This document shows, piece by piece, positions 20,670 to 31,208 of a stretch of DNA of 64,000 nucleotides. The notes under the pieces are model-generated. The model was not told the origin of the DNA, did no database searches, and worked only from the letters and a program-made list of their open reading frames with translations. The stretch covers positions 63,574,292-63,638,291 of the forward strand of contig CM069449.1 in NCBI GenBank assembly GCA_035610835.1, given 5' to 3'. Both the position numbers and the translations under genes were made by a program. The DNA is from Ophiura sarsii. Taxonomy: Eukaryota > Echinodermata > Ophiuroidea > Amphilepidida > Ophiuridae. How positions within the stretch are numbered: position 1 is the stretch's first letter; the number at the start of each line of letters is the position of its first letter.

Positions 20670-21891
20670 CAGGGCTGTTAACTCTCCCGCCTAGACACTC
20701 TTTCTCCCGGACTCCCGCCTAGCGTATAAAATATCCCGCCTCAACAAATTGATCTAAATTAAAATGTTTATCAACACCTTTATACTAGCTTCCGTCGGTA
20801 CATTTGCGATTTTGACCATGCATTTTTCGTGCGGATTAGAGGAAAACATAATCGCTAACACCCCCACACTTATCAAGATTCCCCCCCCCCCCCCCCCACC
20901 CACTTATCAAGATTTCAGCTGCTGACTAAAAAAAAAAATGTGCATGTTTTACGTATTATATATGGTGGGAGGGTACCAAGGGTACCTGCTTTCGGACCGA
21001 CAATTGCTCACTGAACATAACTTACAATGACTTAGTGTAAATGCTAACTAAGCAGTGGTTGATTTTTTTTAAAAAAAGGCAAAATAAAAATAAAAGGTAC
21101 GTCGACCGACAATATCTCTGTCGTCGCGTGGCAAAACTTATTTTGTGTTGTTAGTCAAACAACATTGAATTTCTAGACTTGAAATTCTACTATATTTTGT
21201 CTATATCTCACAAAATATATCTATGATCATTCTATGTCAACAGGGAAATGCGCCCGATTGGAACTCGTTAAAAGCTCCATATCCGACATTTAAAATGATA
21301 AATTTTCAAACTAGGAAAGTATATCTTATTAAAATCTGACAAATAATTGTCTTGCTGAAAGTTGTATAGACCATGTGCTTTATTCCGTTTTGGACTAAAG
21401 GACACGTGGCATTGAAAGTTCAAGACTTTGAACATGTTAAGCTCATATTAAAGGTAGATGACCCGATCACATTTTCGTAACACAGAATTATTTCAAACAT
21501 ACGGAGATTTTCATGTCATATGAAAGCTCGTATTTTTCTCATCATCATACTGAAATTTGACGGCCTAAATCGGTATAATTACGGAGAAATCGATGAAATA
21601 ACGTCGAATTACCGCGAATGGTGGTAACCACCGATATAGTTTGTGTACTACTCAATGGGTACAGTTCACAGCATCTTGTGCGTCTAAAATAAGAACCATT
21701 AGAGCTATGCAACTCAAACTTTGGAACACGACTTTTTTAAGGATGACCTTTCATGTAGAATAGAAAACTTCAAGTTGAAAATCGGAATGTGATCGGGTCA
21801 TCTACCTTTAAACTTATATGAAGCTTGATGTGTAATGCATTTTTAGTCTGTATCTCTCCCTCCCAGCAAATCCCAAAAGTTGACAGCCCTG
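20670..21891. mobile_element. hAT-like non-autonomous transposon
   Basis: Termini CAGGGCTGTTAACT at 20670 and AGTTGACAGCCCTG ending at 21891 are imperfect inverted repeats. They are flanked by GTATAGC on both sides (20663-20669 and 21892-21898), a 7- to 8-bp target-site duplication as expected for hAT. No transposase ORF. A TTAA-type MITE is nested at 21449-21811. Confidence 0.8.
21449..21811. mobile_element. Intact copy of the TTAAAGGTAGATGACC MITE
   Basis: TIRs TTAAAGGTAGATGACCCGAT and its reverse complement at the two ends; about 360 bp, non-coding. It is the reference for the split copy at 9172-11949 and lies inside the hAT-like element. Confidence 0.88.
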
Positions 21892-22128
21892 GTATAGCGC
21901 ACTCTAATGTATACGGGCCGTCACATGCGATTAGGGCAAGCAGTGAAGCGTAAACTGTCAATCATTCGTTGTGAATAAATATTCAGATAATAGGATTATT
22001 CATAGTTCGGGCCGTCGTAAAGAGATCTGATTACAATATTCATAAGATGCAAATAACGCCACGCCCCTCCTCTGTCACTGCCAGACGAAGCCATCCACAT
22101 TTTCAAACTCGTATTTTGTTCCACGTTA

Positions 22129-23002
22129 AGGGACCGTTCATTATTTATGGTGGAGGGGGGGGGGGGGGGGACAAATTCGAGACTCGTATGTCAAAATTAC
22201 CTAACCCCCTACAGCTGAAACTGAAAACTACATGACCCCCCACTGCTAACCAGTAGATTTTTACACACCCCCCCCCCCCCAAAAAAAAAGTTATGGTATA
22301 TGATAAGTTCTGTTTGTGCCCTCTGAACGGCCAATAATTTAATGATATCCCCTCTTGACCTTTTGATTGTGTGAAATTATACTAACTACATTGCGAGCGG
22401 AGCGACCGAAATTTGTCATATATCTATACATATTGGGTGGTTTTGTGAGTCTTTATATTTCCGAAAAAAGGTTAGAACATCCTGACAAAAACGTATGCAA
22501 CATTCTACTTTTTGGAGCTTAGGTGCAGAGCTGAGATTTAGACGAGGTGAAAAGCATGCAAGAAATTCCCGTTTTTAATCATATATTGTTGGATTTTGGA
22601 ACATAGGCCTAGGCTAATCAACCCCCTTTTTTACACCCCATGGCTCTGTTTTCAACCGTTGATGATTATATAGGCGTTTTTTCAACGGATCGTCCGAGCA
22701 GGGCGTGCACAAAAAAAGATTTGCCGTCCGAAAGTTGTCTCATCATACGTACATGTTTTGAAGTTGATAGGTCGTAAGAAAATGTGCGCGAAGCGCAGAA
22801 AAAAATGGCTTTTACACTCCAAAATAGCCTCTAAAATCAGACCAATCACCACCATCTTTATAGTTAACAAAAGTTACACAACCCCCCCTGTTTAAGAATA
22901 AAAAGTTACATAGCCCCCCTATTTCAACATATGAAAGTTACATGACGTCCCCCCCCCCTATATTTTACCCCCCCCCTCCAGCATAAATAATGAACGGTCC
23001 CT
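22129..23002. mobile_element. Foldback/MITE with AGGGACCGTTCATTATTTAT termini
   Basis: AGGGACCGTTCATTATTTATG at 22129 and its reverse complement at 22982-23002 bound 874 bp. G and C homopolymer runs sit just inside the ends (22155-22170 and about 22950-22980). Internal AAGTTACAT...CCCCCC motifs recur near 22880-22960. Non-coding. Confidence 0.85.
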
Positions 23003-23452
23003 AAAATTAATGTCAAATAAACAATGTTAAATGTTTCGTGTCATATATTAAGAACTAAATTCTGACATCATCAAAGCATATCAGTGCCACTCTAAATCAC
23101 AATGAGCTTGTTTCAACTCTAAAAATATATATCCTATCTAAAAATATTAAATCATAAAGTTGTTGAAAAATTTATCTTTTTTAATATGAGATATTGCACG
23201 CTAGGATCGGTTGAATATTGATACCATTGATCATGTTGATGTAGGCCTACTATTTCTGTGCCACAAATCATGTTTTGAGCCGATAAAAACCACCACGTCT
23301 CATGTCGACTGGTTTACTACGAACATGATAGTGAACGAACCTTCACATGTCAATTAACGTATAGATGAGGTGACCGTTGTTTACATCCAATGTTTATCAA
23401 CAAACGCAACGGTCGAAGGGACTGGACTGTCGATACACGCTTGAGGGAACAC

Positions 23453-24070
23453 TATAAAGGGTTCAACTAAAGAAAGTATACCACTTTGTTTATTTCATTT
23501 TGAGTAATTTTCAATTTGTTTTTGACCAAACAGGCTAGATAGGCATTTAGATGAATCTTTAAGGCATAATTTGATACCAAATTTGCCCCCTAACAACAAA
23601 GATAAACCATGATTAGCACCATTTAAAGAAAAATATCCCATTTTCAAAAGTCGCATTTCCAATACACAGCACGAGAAGATTTGGTTAATCTGTCCATGTT
23701 CTACCCATCCATAACATTCCTTTACATTCAAATCCTTCACCCATGCATCAGTTTACATTTGAATTAGCCCGCGCATTGAGGGATATGCGCGGTGATCAGT
23801 ACGGGATAAATACGGCATATGTGTGTGTTAACAATTGGCCCTTTCTTCTCGTGCTGTGTATTGGAAATGCGACTTTTGAAAATGGGATATTTTCCTTTAA
23901 ATGGTGCTAATCATGATTTATCTTTGTTGTTAGGGGGCAAATTTGGTATCAAATTATGCTTAAAAGATTCATCTACATGTCTATTTAGCCTGTTTGGACA
24001 AAAACAAATTGAAAGTTACTCAAAATGACATAAGCAAAGTGGTATACTTTCTTTTGTTGAACCCTTTATA
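23453..24070. mobile_element. Foldback element with 227-bp inverted arms
   Basis: Left arm 23453-23679 and right arm 23844-24070 are near reverse complements, beginning TATAAAGGGTTCAAC and ending GTTGAACCCTTTATA, around a 164-bp loop. Each arm has an open frame (23495-23740 minus, 23819-24028 plus) giving nearly the same peptide. Selection for protein is not implied; substitutions are few in both. A diverged relative is at 45411-46559. Confidence 0.88.
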
Positions 24071-24418
24071 TCCACAACACTGTCCGCTATGCCGTATTGC
24101 CCTTTATAATGCTTTGGCGCGAGTTTTAAAAGCACGGGTCCTAAACAAAACAGGATGCGTGCGCAAATTGCCGGGCAAAGAACAATGGCAACTAGCCACG
24201 TTTTTCCCGCTGTGACGTCACCTGTCACCCCATCTATAGGTAGACGGGCTTGACATTTTCGAGATACATAGTTATTAGTACTGCGGCCAAGTGCCTAAAA
24301 GGGCCTTAATAAAGATTTTACCCCTACCGAAGGTAATCAACTCCCATAATGTATCATTAGAAAGGTATTTTCATTCCGCATCTGAAAATCATGGTTGTGA
24401 ATTATGTACCCGGGGAGA

Positions 24419-24467
24419 AGGTCAAGTAAAGGTCAAATAGAGGTCATCCAGAGGTCACCAAAGGTCA
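24419..24467 (+). promoter_or_regulatory. Five AGGTCA half sites on an 11-bp period
   Basis: AGGTCA begins at 24419, 24430, 24441, 24452 and 24462, giving three DR5 spacings and one DR4 spacing. DR5 and DR4 are the known spacings for RAR/RXR and TR or LXR with RXR. The array is kept in the diverged copy (TGACCT at 37235, 37245, 37256, 37267 and 37278). Binding is inferred. Confidence 0.5.
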
Positions 24468-25394
24468 AATATTGGGAAATACACTAATTTCAGCCACAAT
24501 GTATCTTAATATCAATGAAAAATGTCAAATTTGGTGTCATCGTAAAGGTAATTAAATTGTCCATCATTCTATATCAGGGGTTTCCGGCCATTTTATCTTG
24601 ATTTTTAGCTAAAAGTGTCATTTTTGGGAACATTTTTCACAATTTTTAGGCAAATTTTATATTTCTTCTCATACATTTTGCCTTCCTATAATAGCAAACG
24701 CATTTGTTACATTATGGATTCTTTTTTAAAAACTGCCCACATGACATGTGTATATTTTCACAAAATATCAGTTTTCAATATTCATAAGTTTAAAAATGAT
24801 ACCGAATGAAAGTCAGATACACACAATTTCAGAAATCAGCAAAAATTCACCCATATTTAATGTCCCTGGATATGAATATCCATTTTTCTTAAATTGTCAG
24901 CTAGATGAATCCATTTTACAAATAAAATTGATACAAATCTGGATTTATATTGAAGATCAACTCGTTTCCTATGCATCTTTATAATTTTTCAGTGTCCCCC
25001 GTGGCCATATACTTCTTAATTTTAGACCGAAAGTAGCACTTTTGACCCGTTTGTGCCCGTTTTCTAGCTCATTTTAACCCTTTTCTCAATTTAGTAGACG
25101 AAAATCCATTCTTCAAAAGGCCTTATTTTTGAAGCAACCTTAAAAAAAATAACCAGCATGATTTATATCAAACTTTAAACCTACAACCATAGGGAATCTG
25201 AATTTCGTAGATGCACAGTTGATATGGGTGGTTTCGTGTATGAAATGTTGACTCGTTTCCATGGCAACCACAAAATAAGTTGACAGCATTTTAAAGAATT
25301 TGCAAACATTATTTGTTATAAATTTTCGTATACATAAAATATTTCAGAACACCGTTTTCCACGTAAACGTTACTCATGCTTTTAACTACTTCTA

Positions 25395-26092
25395 CGAGGG
25401 TCATTCAATAAGTTCTACCTCCTCACTCATAACATCGCTAATATGAATGTCAGCCTCATGACATTTGTCATGATTATAGCGCTGAAGCATCGCATACCTA
25501 TTTCACTTTTGTCATGATGCAATCAAAGCCAGGGAAAGATTTTGGACAACGGACACGGAAAATTACCCCAAAGATAAATACATGTTTTTTCGTTTTCTCT
25601 CCGTATTGTATGATTAGGTATAACCGCCCGATTTAAATACTGAAAATAGAAAACAATGGATGATTTCTGAATATAATGCTATACTATCATGTATAAATCA
25701 AATTGTAGGCAATATTAACCGTTATAGCTTGCAAGTAGTATAATATCAACTCGAATGTATTGACACGCCTTTAGCATACTGGAATACTGATATTCAGTCA
25801 AATGTTCGTTGTTACAAGTCAAGCCACAGTGATACCGTACATTTTTGTCTCTTAGAATTGGCCAAATGAATAGCACTTAGGAGACATTTGGCTGTTTTTT
25901 ACCCGTTTCCGTCGCACTAAATGGAAGTTTGGTTTTTACTGCATATCTAGAAAAGTACAATAAGTATTCAAACCAATTTACTATGATTTTTTAGCTGAGA
26001 TTCAAAGCTTCAATTGTGGAATATTTCATACGACTGGCTTGTATAATAGCAAAGTTATGAGGTAGGAGGTAGAACTTATTGAATGACCCTCG
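25395..26092. mobile_element. Mariner-like MITE
   Basis: Inverted ends of about 39 bp begin CGAGGGTCATTCAATAAGTT (left) and match the reverse complement on the right, each next to TA (25393-25394 and 26093-26094). The CGAGGG...TCAATAAGTTC form and the TA target fit the Tc1/mariner superfamily. It is 698 bp with no transposase ORF. Confidence 0.82.
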
Positions 26093-26799
26093 TATATAAA
26101 ACAGTTCCACATCCTTTTTATTTTTATTTTGTTTACCATGGCAACCAAAATAAACCTTTTCCTTATTTTAAACGAAATTTATGTTTTAAGGTAGTGCATT
26201 TATGGTATATTTTGTAAATGTAGTCTTTAATCTTTGATTCTAACTAAAACAAATGGTTTTCTACAAAGAAATTCACATTTTTATCAAAAAGAGTTTTTTA
26301 TTTGTAATTTTACCCCAAATTTGGTCCAAAAATTGCAATTTCAAAAAATTCAAAGAAAAAATAGAAAATACTTGAATTTAGTTTGTCTATCATATAAATA
26401 TTGAATTGAGTCATTTTAATCACTCTCTAACATAATAATTATGAAATTAAGTTTTAAATTTACATACCTGACTACATGATTGAATTAACATTTTTATCAA
26501 TATCTTGACAAATATGCAGTTTTACAGTATCATCACAATTTGCTTTAATAATCGAAACAGGCTTGTTCAAATCACCTTATGAGTCTCTTAACATGAAACC
26601 ATAACAAATAAACATCCAATGAAAGCTTCACCTGTCAATGGTCTTTGTAATGGTGATTCTCAATTAATATGGATGCATGTATGAGTTCTTGGCCCGTTTG
26701 GGGCTCGGGTGGGGGGTGGAGGGGGGAGGTCCGTGTGCATGAGAGAGGTCCTCAGCTATTCTTCACAGCAATGGTCTAGATCATATAGGTGGGCAACCT

Positions 26800-27210
26800 A
26801 CGGACTATACTCATTGTCTAATGATGGGAATGTAGACAGGTATGGTCGAATTTCATTGTCTTTCTGGTGGCTATTCTAACCATTTGCGAGCCATCTACAA
26901 AAGCTCCTAAATTCACCATGAAGCCTGGGGGAGGTACTCGCCTAATGTGATGCTCTAATGGGTCGCTTTTTTGGCAACAAATCCCTAAACATTGAGATTT
27001 TGTGCTGGGAAAAGCCTATTTCCGCGATAAATTGCGAACATTTGCCCAATTTTCCAGATAATTTGCGAAAATTGGGTCTATAATGAAGCAAAATCCTTAG
27101 AAATGGGTACCGTTTTTTCTCCAAAATCACCCTTAGAAATGGGTAGGGATTTTGAATCTCCAGCCGCACACTTCCAACCAAACCGAATCCGAGTACCCCC
27201 TCCCCCCCCC
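26800..27210. repeat. Repeat shared with 35644-35800 and 57850-58060
   Basis: The left part (CTCATTGTCTAATGATGG... to GGGGGAGGTACTCGCC) matches 35650-35800. The right part (CCTTAGAAATGGGTAGGG, CTCCAGCCGCACAC, CCGAGTACCCCC) matches 57850-58060. Confidence 0.7.
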
Positions 27211-27465
27211 CTCTGGGATATGGAGCCCTAAATTATGTATACGAGAGGCAAAATTGAACCACATTTGGACAAATGTCAATAATTGTGACATTTTGGCAGT
27301 TTAATGGCTATGTGGGCATTATGGTGGCCATTTTGGATTTTGTTAAACCCGCTATACATCTATTAGTCCGAGCATCTTTTACATAAATTACACAAATGTG
27401 TGTTCTTACCATTTGAATAGCCTTTATATATCAGGAAACAGTATTGAGCGTTGAATGTTGGTCAT

Positions 27466-27646
27466 TTGGGGACCATTTTTAACAATTGGTAGCCATCTTG
27501 AATATATTAAACATTTTATGGTGCAATTTGAAGCCGTATATACAAACCAACCAGTAACTGTTGGTAATTTGGGGGCCATTTCTAACAATTGGTAGCCATC
27601 TTAAATATTTTAAACATTTTATGGTGCGTTTTGAAGCACCATAAAA
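27466..27646. repeat. 107-bp tandem pair plus hairpin
   Basis: ACAATTGGTAGCCATCTT...AAACATTTTATGGTGC occurs twice, about 107 bp apart. The second ends in a perfect 11-bp hairpin, TTTTATGGTGC (27617-27627) with GCACCATAAAA (27636-27646). Confidence 0.75.
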
Positions 27647-27908
27647 AATCTGTCTCGATCAACAGTAAGCCTTTTGAAGCCTCATCAGTAAGTTGGATTT
27701 TGGCGGCCATTTTGAAAACGCCCTCTAGCGGAAAAACTAGCCAGGGTACCAATTGTCTGCTCTCACTTCTCTGGTATGGTTTATGGTCTATTAGAACATT
27801 GCTGTGAAGAGTAACCGCGAGTGCCTCTCTCGTGCACACAGGACCACCCGGCCTCCCCCTTCAGACAACATACTAAACTACTAAACTATTTATAACACCA
27901 CTCTTTTT

Positions 27909-28684
27909 AGGTCGTCCGTAGGAAGAGACCTTATGGCAGCATCCTTCGTCTGTGTAGTCTGTCTGTGCAGTCTGTCAACAATTAGGTATACACTTTCTGT
28001 TTTGTCCATTTCTATTCCATACAATGACCAATTGCAACCAAACTTTGGTCATAGGTGCAACATGGAAACCTACATATGTTAATGAGGTCAAAGGTCACAT
28101 ACCCAGGACAAAGATCATCTGAGGTCAAGATGTAAAATTTAGTACACACTTTTTGTATTGTCCATTTCTTTTCCATAAAATGACCAATTGCAACCAAACT
28201 TCAGCCATAGATGCAACATGGAAACTTCATATGCTAATGAGGTCAAAGGTCACATACCAAGGTCAAAGGTCACCTGAGGTCAAGATGTAATTTTTCTTAT
28301 TTTCTTGTCCATTTCTTTTCCATACAATGACCAATTGCAACCAAACTTCGGTCATAGATGCAACATGGAAAATTCACATGTTAATGAGATCAAAGGTCAC
28401 ACACTAAGGTCAAAGGTCATCTGAGGTCAAGATGTAAAATTTAGTACTCACTTTTTGTATTGTCCATTTCTTTTCCATACAATGACCAATTGCAACCAAA
28501 CTTCGGTCATAGATGCAACATGGAAACCCTCATATGTTAATGAGATCAAAGGTCACGGTTGCATACCAAGTTCAAAGGTCATCTGAGGTCAAGATGTAAA
28601 ATTGGCTGCATATGTAAAATTGATTACATTTAAACAGATGAAGTACAATTGCAACCAAACTACCCATATAAACGGACGACCTAT
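27909..28684. mobile_element. Small element with AGGTCGTCCGT ends carrying a tandem array
   Basis: AGGTCGTCCGT at 27909 and ACGGACGACCT near 28683 are inverted ends. Comparison with 35373-35600, which lacks this segment between CACTCTTT and AACATTT, supports an insertion of about 0.8 kb here. The interior is mostly the tandem array at 28003-28615. Confidence 0.6.
28003..28615 (+). repeat. Tandem array, about 150-bp unit x 4, rich in AGGTCA sites
   Basis: TGTCCATTTCTTTTCCATAC starts units at about 28003, 28159, 28306 and 28461 (periods 156, 147, 155). Each contains GACCAATTGCAACCAAACTT and one or two AGGTCA pairs. Perfect DR1 cores (AGGTCAAAGGTCA) begin at 28085, 28240, 28260 and 28407, usually followed by a third half site, GAGGTCAAG. 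A single degenerate unit is near 37780-37860. Confidence 0.88.
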
Positions 28685-28717
28685 TTGGTACCGCTGTCCC
28701 TATTTTTAAAAAATTGG

Positions 28718-28855
28718 TACAACATTTGGGATGTCTCTAGCTTGAAAGAGTGAGTCCCTTGTATGTATATATGGGGTAATAGTTATTGATAATGATTGAG
28801 ATTTAAACTATTCAAATTTATTTTTGACAATCTCTTGTCTTCGACGCGTCAGTTA
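28718..28855 (+). repeat. Repeat segment also found at 35437-35596
   Basis: AACATTTGGGATGTCTCTAG...TTGATAATGATTGAGATTTA matches the plus-strand segment on the other side of the LINE. It is outside the LINE's target-site duplication, so it belongs to the older repeat landscape. Confidence 0.75.
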
Positions 28856-28954
28856 ACAAGGAAATTAACAATTGGCTGATTTAGGTAACGAGTTATTATT
28901 TGAACATCATAAAATATGTTATTCTTTGAAGTTTTGAATTATAATTAATTTGGT

Positions 28955-28967
28955 ATAAATTCAATAT
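28955..28967 (+). other. Target-site duplication, 5' side of the LINE
   Basis: ATAAATTCAATAT, repeated exactly at 35226-35238 after the A-rich tail. Typical of L1-type target-primed insertion. Confidence 0.8.
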
Positions 28968-29217
28968 AGGAAAATGCGGGAGGAAGTGATGTGATCAGAC
29001 GTGTTTGACTTTAGCTCGTCATCGGAGAATTTTCAAGCCGACATTTTACCTCTTATCACGATTTTTCTTCCCGAATTTGCTCCTTATATCACACTACTAA
29101 CTTGTTAGTCTTCATATAACTGCTTTTTGAGCAAATCGACCAGCTTCCTGTTGAACAATCCTGCCTCAAAATTGGCCACACCGTAGCAGTCATCTGTATA
29201 TTTTCACCACACAACGT

Positions 29218-30456
29218 TTGAATATGGCGGCCATAGCTACCAATATCGACTCGGCCGATCAATTAACAAACGTTAAACTATGGGTACGCATTGACGCACA
29301 TCGCGGTACCAGAGCTAACGAGTGTGAAGTAGCATCAGCGCTATTAGATGCAGTAAACGAGAGTGTAACGGGAAAAATACAACCAGCGGACATTCTCGGT
29401 GTACAGTACATGGGCCAAAAACTACCACACTGGATAATAAACCTGGCTTCGACGCAAGTGAAAGGTCGTGTACTAGCCACAGATTCGATGGAGCTCAAGG
29501 GTAAGAGTTTTAAGATAGCGGACTACAGCAATGCCACAAAATCACAAGCTAACATCCGATTGAGTATTCATGGAGTCCCTCAGAACGTTTCAGAGGAAGA
29601 CATTGCATCCTGGGTAAGCTCTTTTGCCAAATTGGCAAGCCCCATATTTAGACACAAGTCAAAGGATCAAGGTTATAGAAACCAGTTTCACCATCTAATG
29701 ACCGGGAACAGATTTTGCTACGTGTCCCAAATAATCACGGACAAGCCAAGATACTCATGGATGGACATACCAAATCCACTAGACCCCAAGGCTCTAACAA
29801 ATGTAGAAATAACTCTGTACTATAATGGCCAGCCAGAACAGTTCTGCAAATATTGTCACAGTAACGACCACACTATCTCTGATTGCCCGACAAAACCGTC
29901 GCCCAAATGCTACCTCTGCGGCGAGAACGGACACGTGAAGTTCAACTGCCCACAAGGAGACAAAGGTCCAAAGTGTTTTAACTGTGCCATGTTTGGTCAT
30001 CGCAGTTATGAATGCCCTAATGAACAAGTGCCCCCGACGCCCGAACCTACCATAGAGAATGCAACAAGTGACATTGGGCCAAGTAACGAGATAATAAATG
30101 ACCGTGCCGCGGAAGCGTCAGCTCTCGCCCAAGAATTAATAGAGCATTGTTTAAATCCTGATAGTGCAAATTCTCCAGAACTCCTTAAAAAAGTACAATC
30201 AATCTTGAGTAAGAACCCCGCGCCCGAGTCTTCAGAATTTCAGCCACCAGTACAACAACAGTCAACTAGCGAAAAACTTTCAAAAAAGAAAACAGCAAAG
30301 AAACAAGCAAAACTTAACTTTGCCAACACCCCATCAAAATCAACAAAAAGAAAGGAAATAACCCCTGACAAAAATCCCCAACCAGACAAAAGAGACAAGA
30401 AAAACACTTATGATTACAATTACACAGAGGAGACTGTCTCTTCTCCAAACTCTTAA
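29218..30456 (+). CDS. LINE ORF1 protein: zinc-knuckle RNA-binding (gag-like)
   Basis: Predicted 412 residues; nucleic-acid chaperone/RNA-packaging role for the LINE ribonucleoprotein. The N-terminal half (about 15-180) has an RRM-like segment around NIRLSIHGVPQNVSEEDI (112-129). Three CCHC knuckles follow: C210-C213-H218-C223, C231-C234-H239-C244 and C253-C256-H261-C266. The C-terminus (350-412) is very rich in Lys and Ser and probably disordered and RNA-binding. The listed first codon at 29218 is TTG on the plus strand; the first ATG is codon 3 (29224, MAAIATN). The ORF is intact. The third base is less AT-rich than in ORF2, which is common for ORF1. Confidence 0.85.
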   Translation: MNMAAIATNIDSADQLTNVKLWVRIDAHRGTRANECEVASALLDAVNESVTGKIQPADILGVQYMGQKLPHWIINLASTQVKGRVLATDSMELKGKSFKIADYSNATKSQANIRLSIHGVPQNVSEEDIASWVSSFAKLASPIFRHKSKDQGYRNQFHHLMTGNRFCYVSQIITDKPRYSWMDIPNPLDPKALTNVEITLYYNGQPEQFCKYCHSNDHTISDCPTKPSPKCYLCGENGHVKFNCPQGDKGPKCFNCAMFGHRSYECPNEQVPPTPEPTIENATSDIGPSNEIINDRAAEASALAQELIEHCLNPDSANSPELLKKVQSILSKNPAPESSEFQPPVQQQSTSEKLSKKKTAKKQAKLNFANTPSKSTKRKEITPDKNPQPDKRDKKNTYDYNYTEETVSSPNS

Positions 30457-31208
30457 GCAAGTGACATTTTATGTGTGTGTCTATTTACTATACCTGATGC
30501 ATTCCATCTTATGCTAAACATCATGAATGTATACATCACTATAAAAGTGAAGACCAATGCTATTAACTGCTTGAACAAAGACAGTCTCTCAAACTGTCAA
30601 TTTACGTGGATTGAATATGTGTACAAACTTACGTATGTTTCTCAATCATCCTTTCAATACCATTAACGTAAATGATAGTAAGAAATGCATAAATGATTTC
30701 CCACATTGTATGCATAGCATATATCTTATACATGTATTTAGTATGATAAATAACAGCCTTTATGATTGTCATGTATGCAAGCGCTTTGATATTATGATCT
30801 ATAACCATGTTCTCAATTTTATCAATAACTATGTTGACACCTTATATCGTAAATATATCAATATCCGTTATCGGTTCAAAACCCTGGTAACATTGTATTA
30901 TTACTATTATTATTATTTATTTGTTTATGATCCATATACAAAACATATGTTTCAGACAAAAGGCTTACACTCGAATTCCATGAATAACAGATCATTCGAT
31001 CAGCTGTTCCACCTACCATTTCAAGCAGGCCATACACGATTGATTCTTATTAAGTATATTGTGCAAGATAATTCAATTGCCTTGGCTAGTCATTGTAATG
31101 TATTATCTGCTGCTTCGTCATGGATAGTTGATGGTATTTATAAGTTACTATTATTATTATTACTGTATATAGATTCCATGAGGCTAACATGTCTCAGGAG
31201 TACTTCAA
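30457..31208 (+). other. Inter-ORF spacer of the LINE
   Basis: 752 bp, AT-rich. A 202-residue frame (30611-31219) overlaps the ORF2 start by 11 nt but is low-complexity (runs of Tyr and Leu from TTA/TAT repeats), so it is not counted as a gene. The spacer may act in ORF2 translation; such long spacers are unusual for L1. Confidence 0.5.

Larger units (their letters stand above)
24275..26668 (+). repeat. Interspersed repeat family, long copy (inverted partner 36420-37425)
   Basis: Colinear with the reverse complement of 37425-36420 at both ends: 24275-24905 with 37425-36790, and about 26400-26668 with 36690-36420. The middle, including a mariner-like MITE, is absent from the short copy. The ORFs at 24615-24984 correspond to 36767-37081 but carry no recognisable domain. 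Confidence 0.82.
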
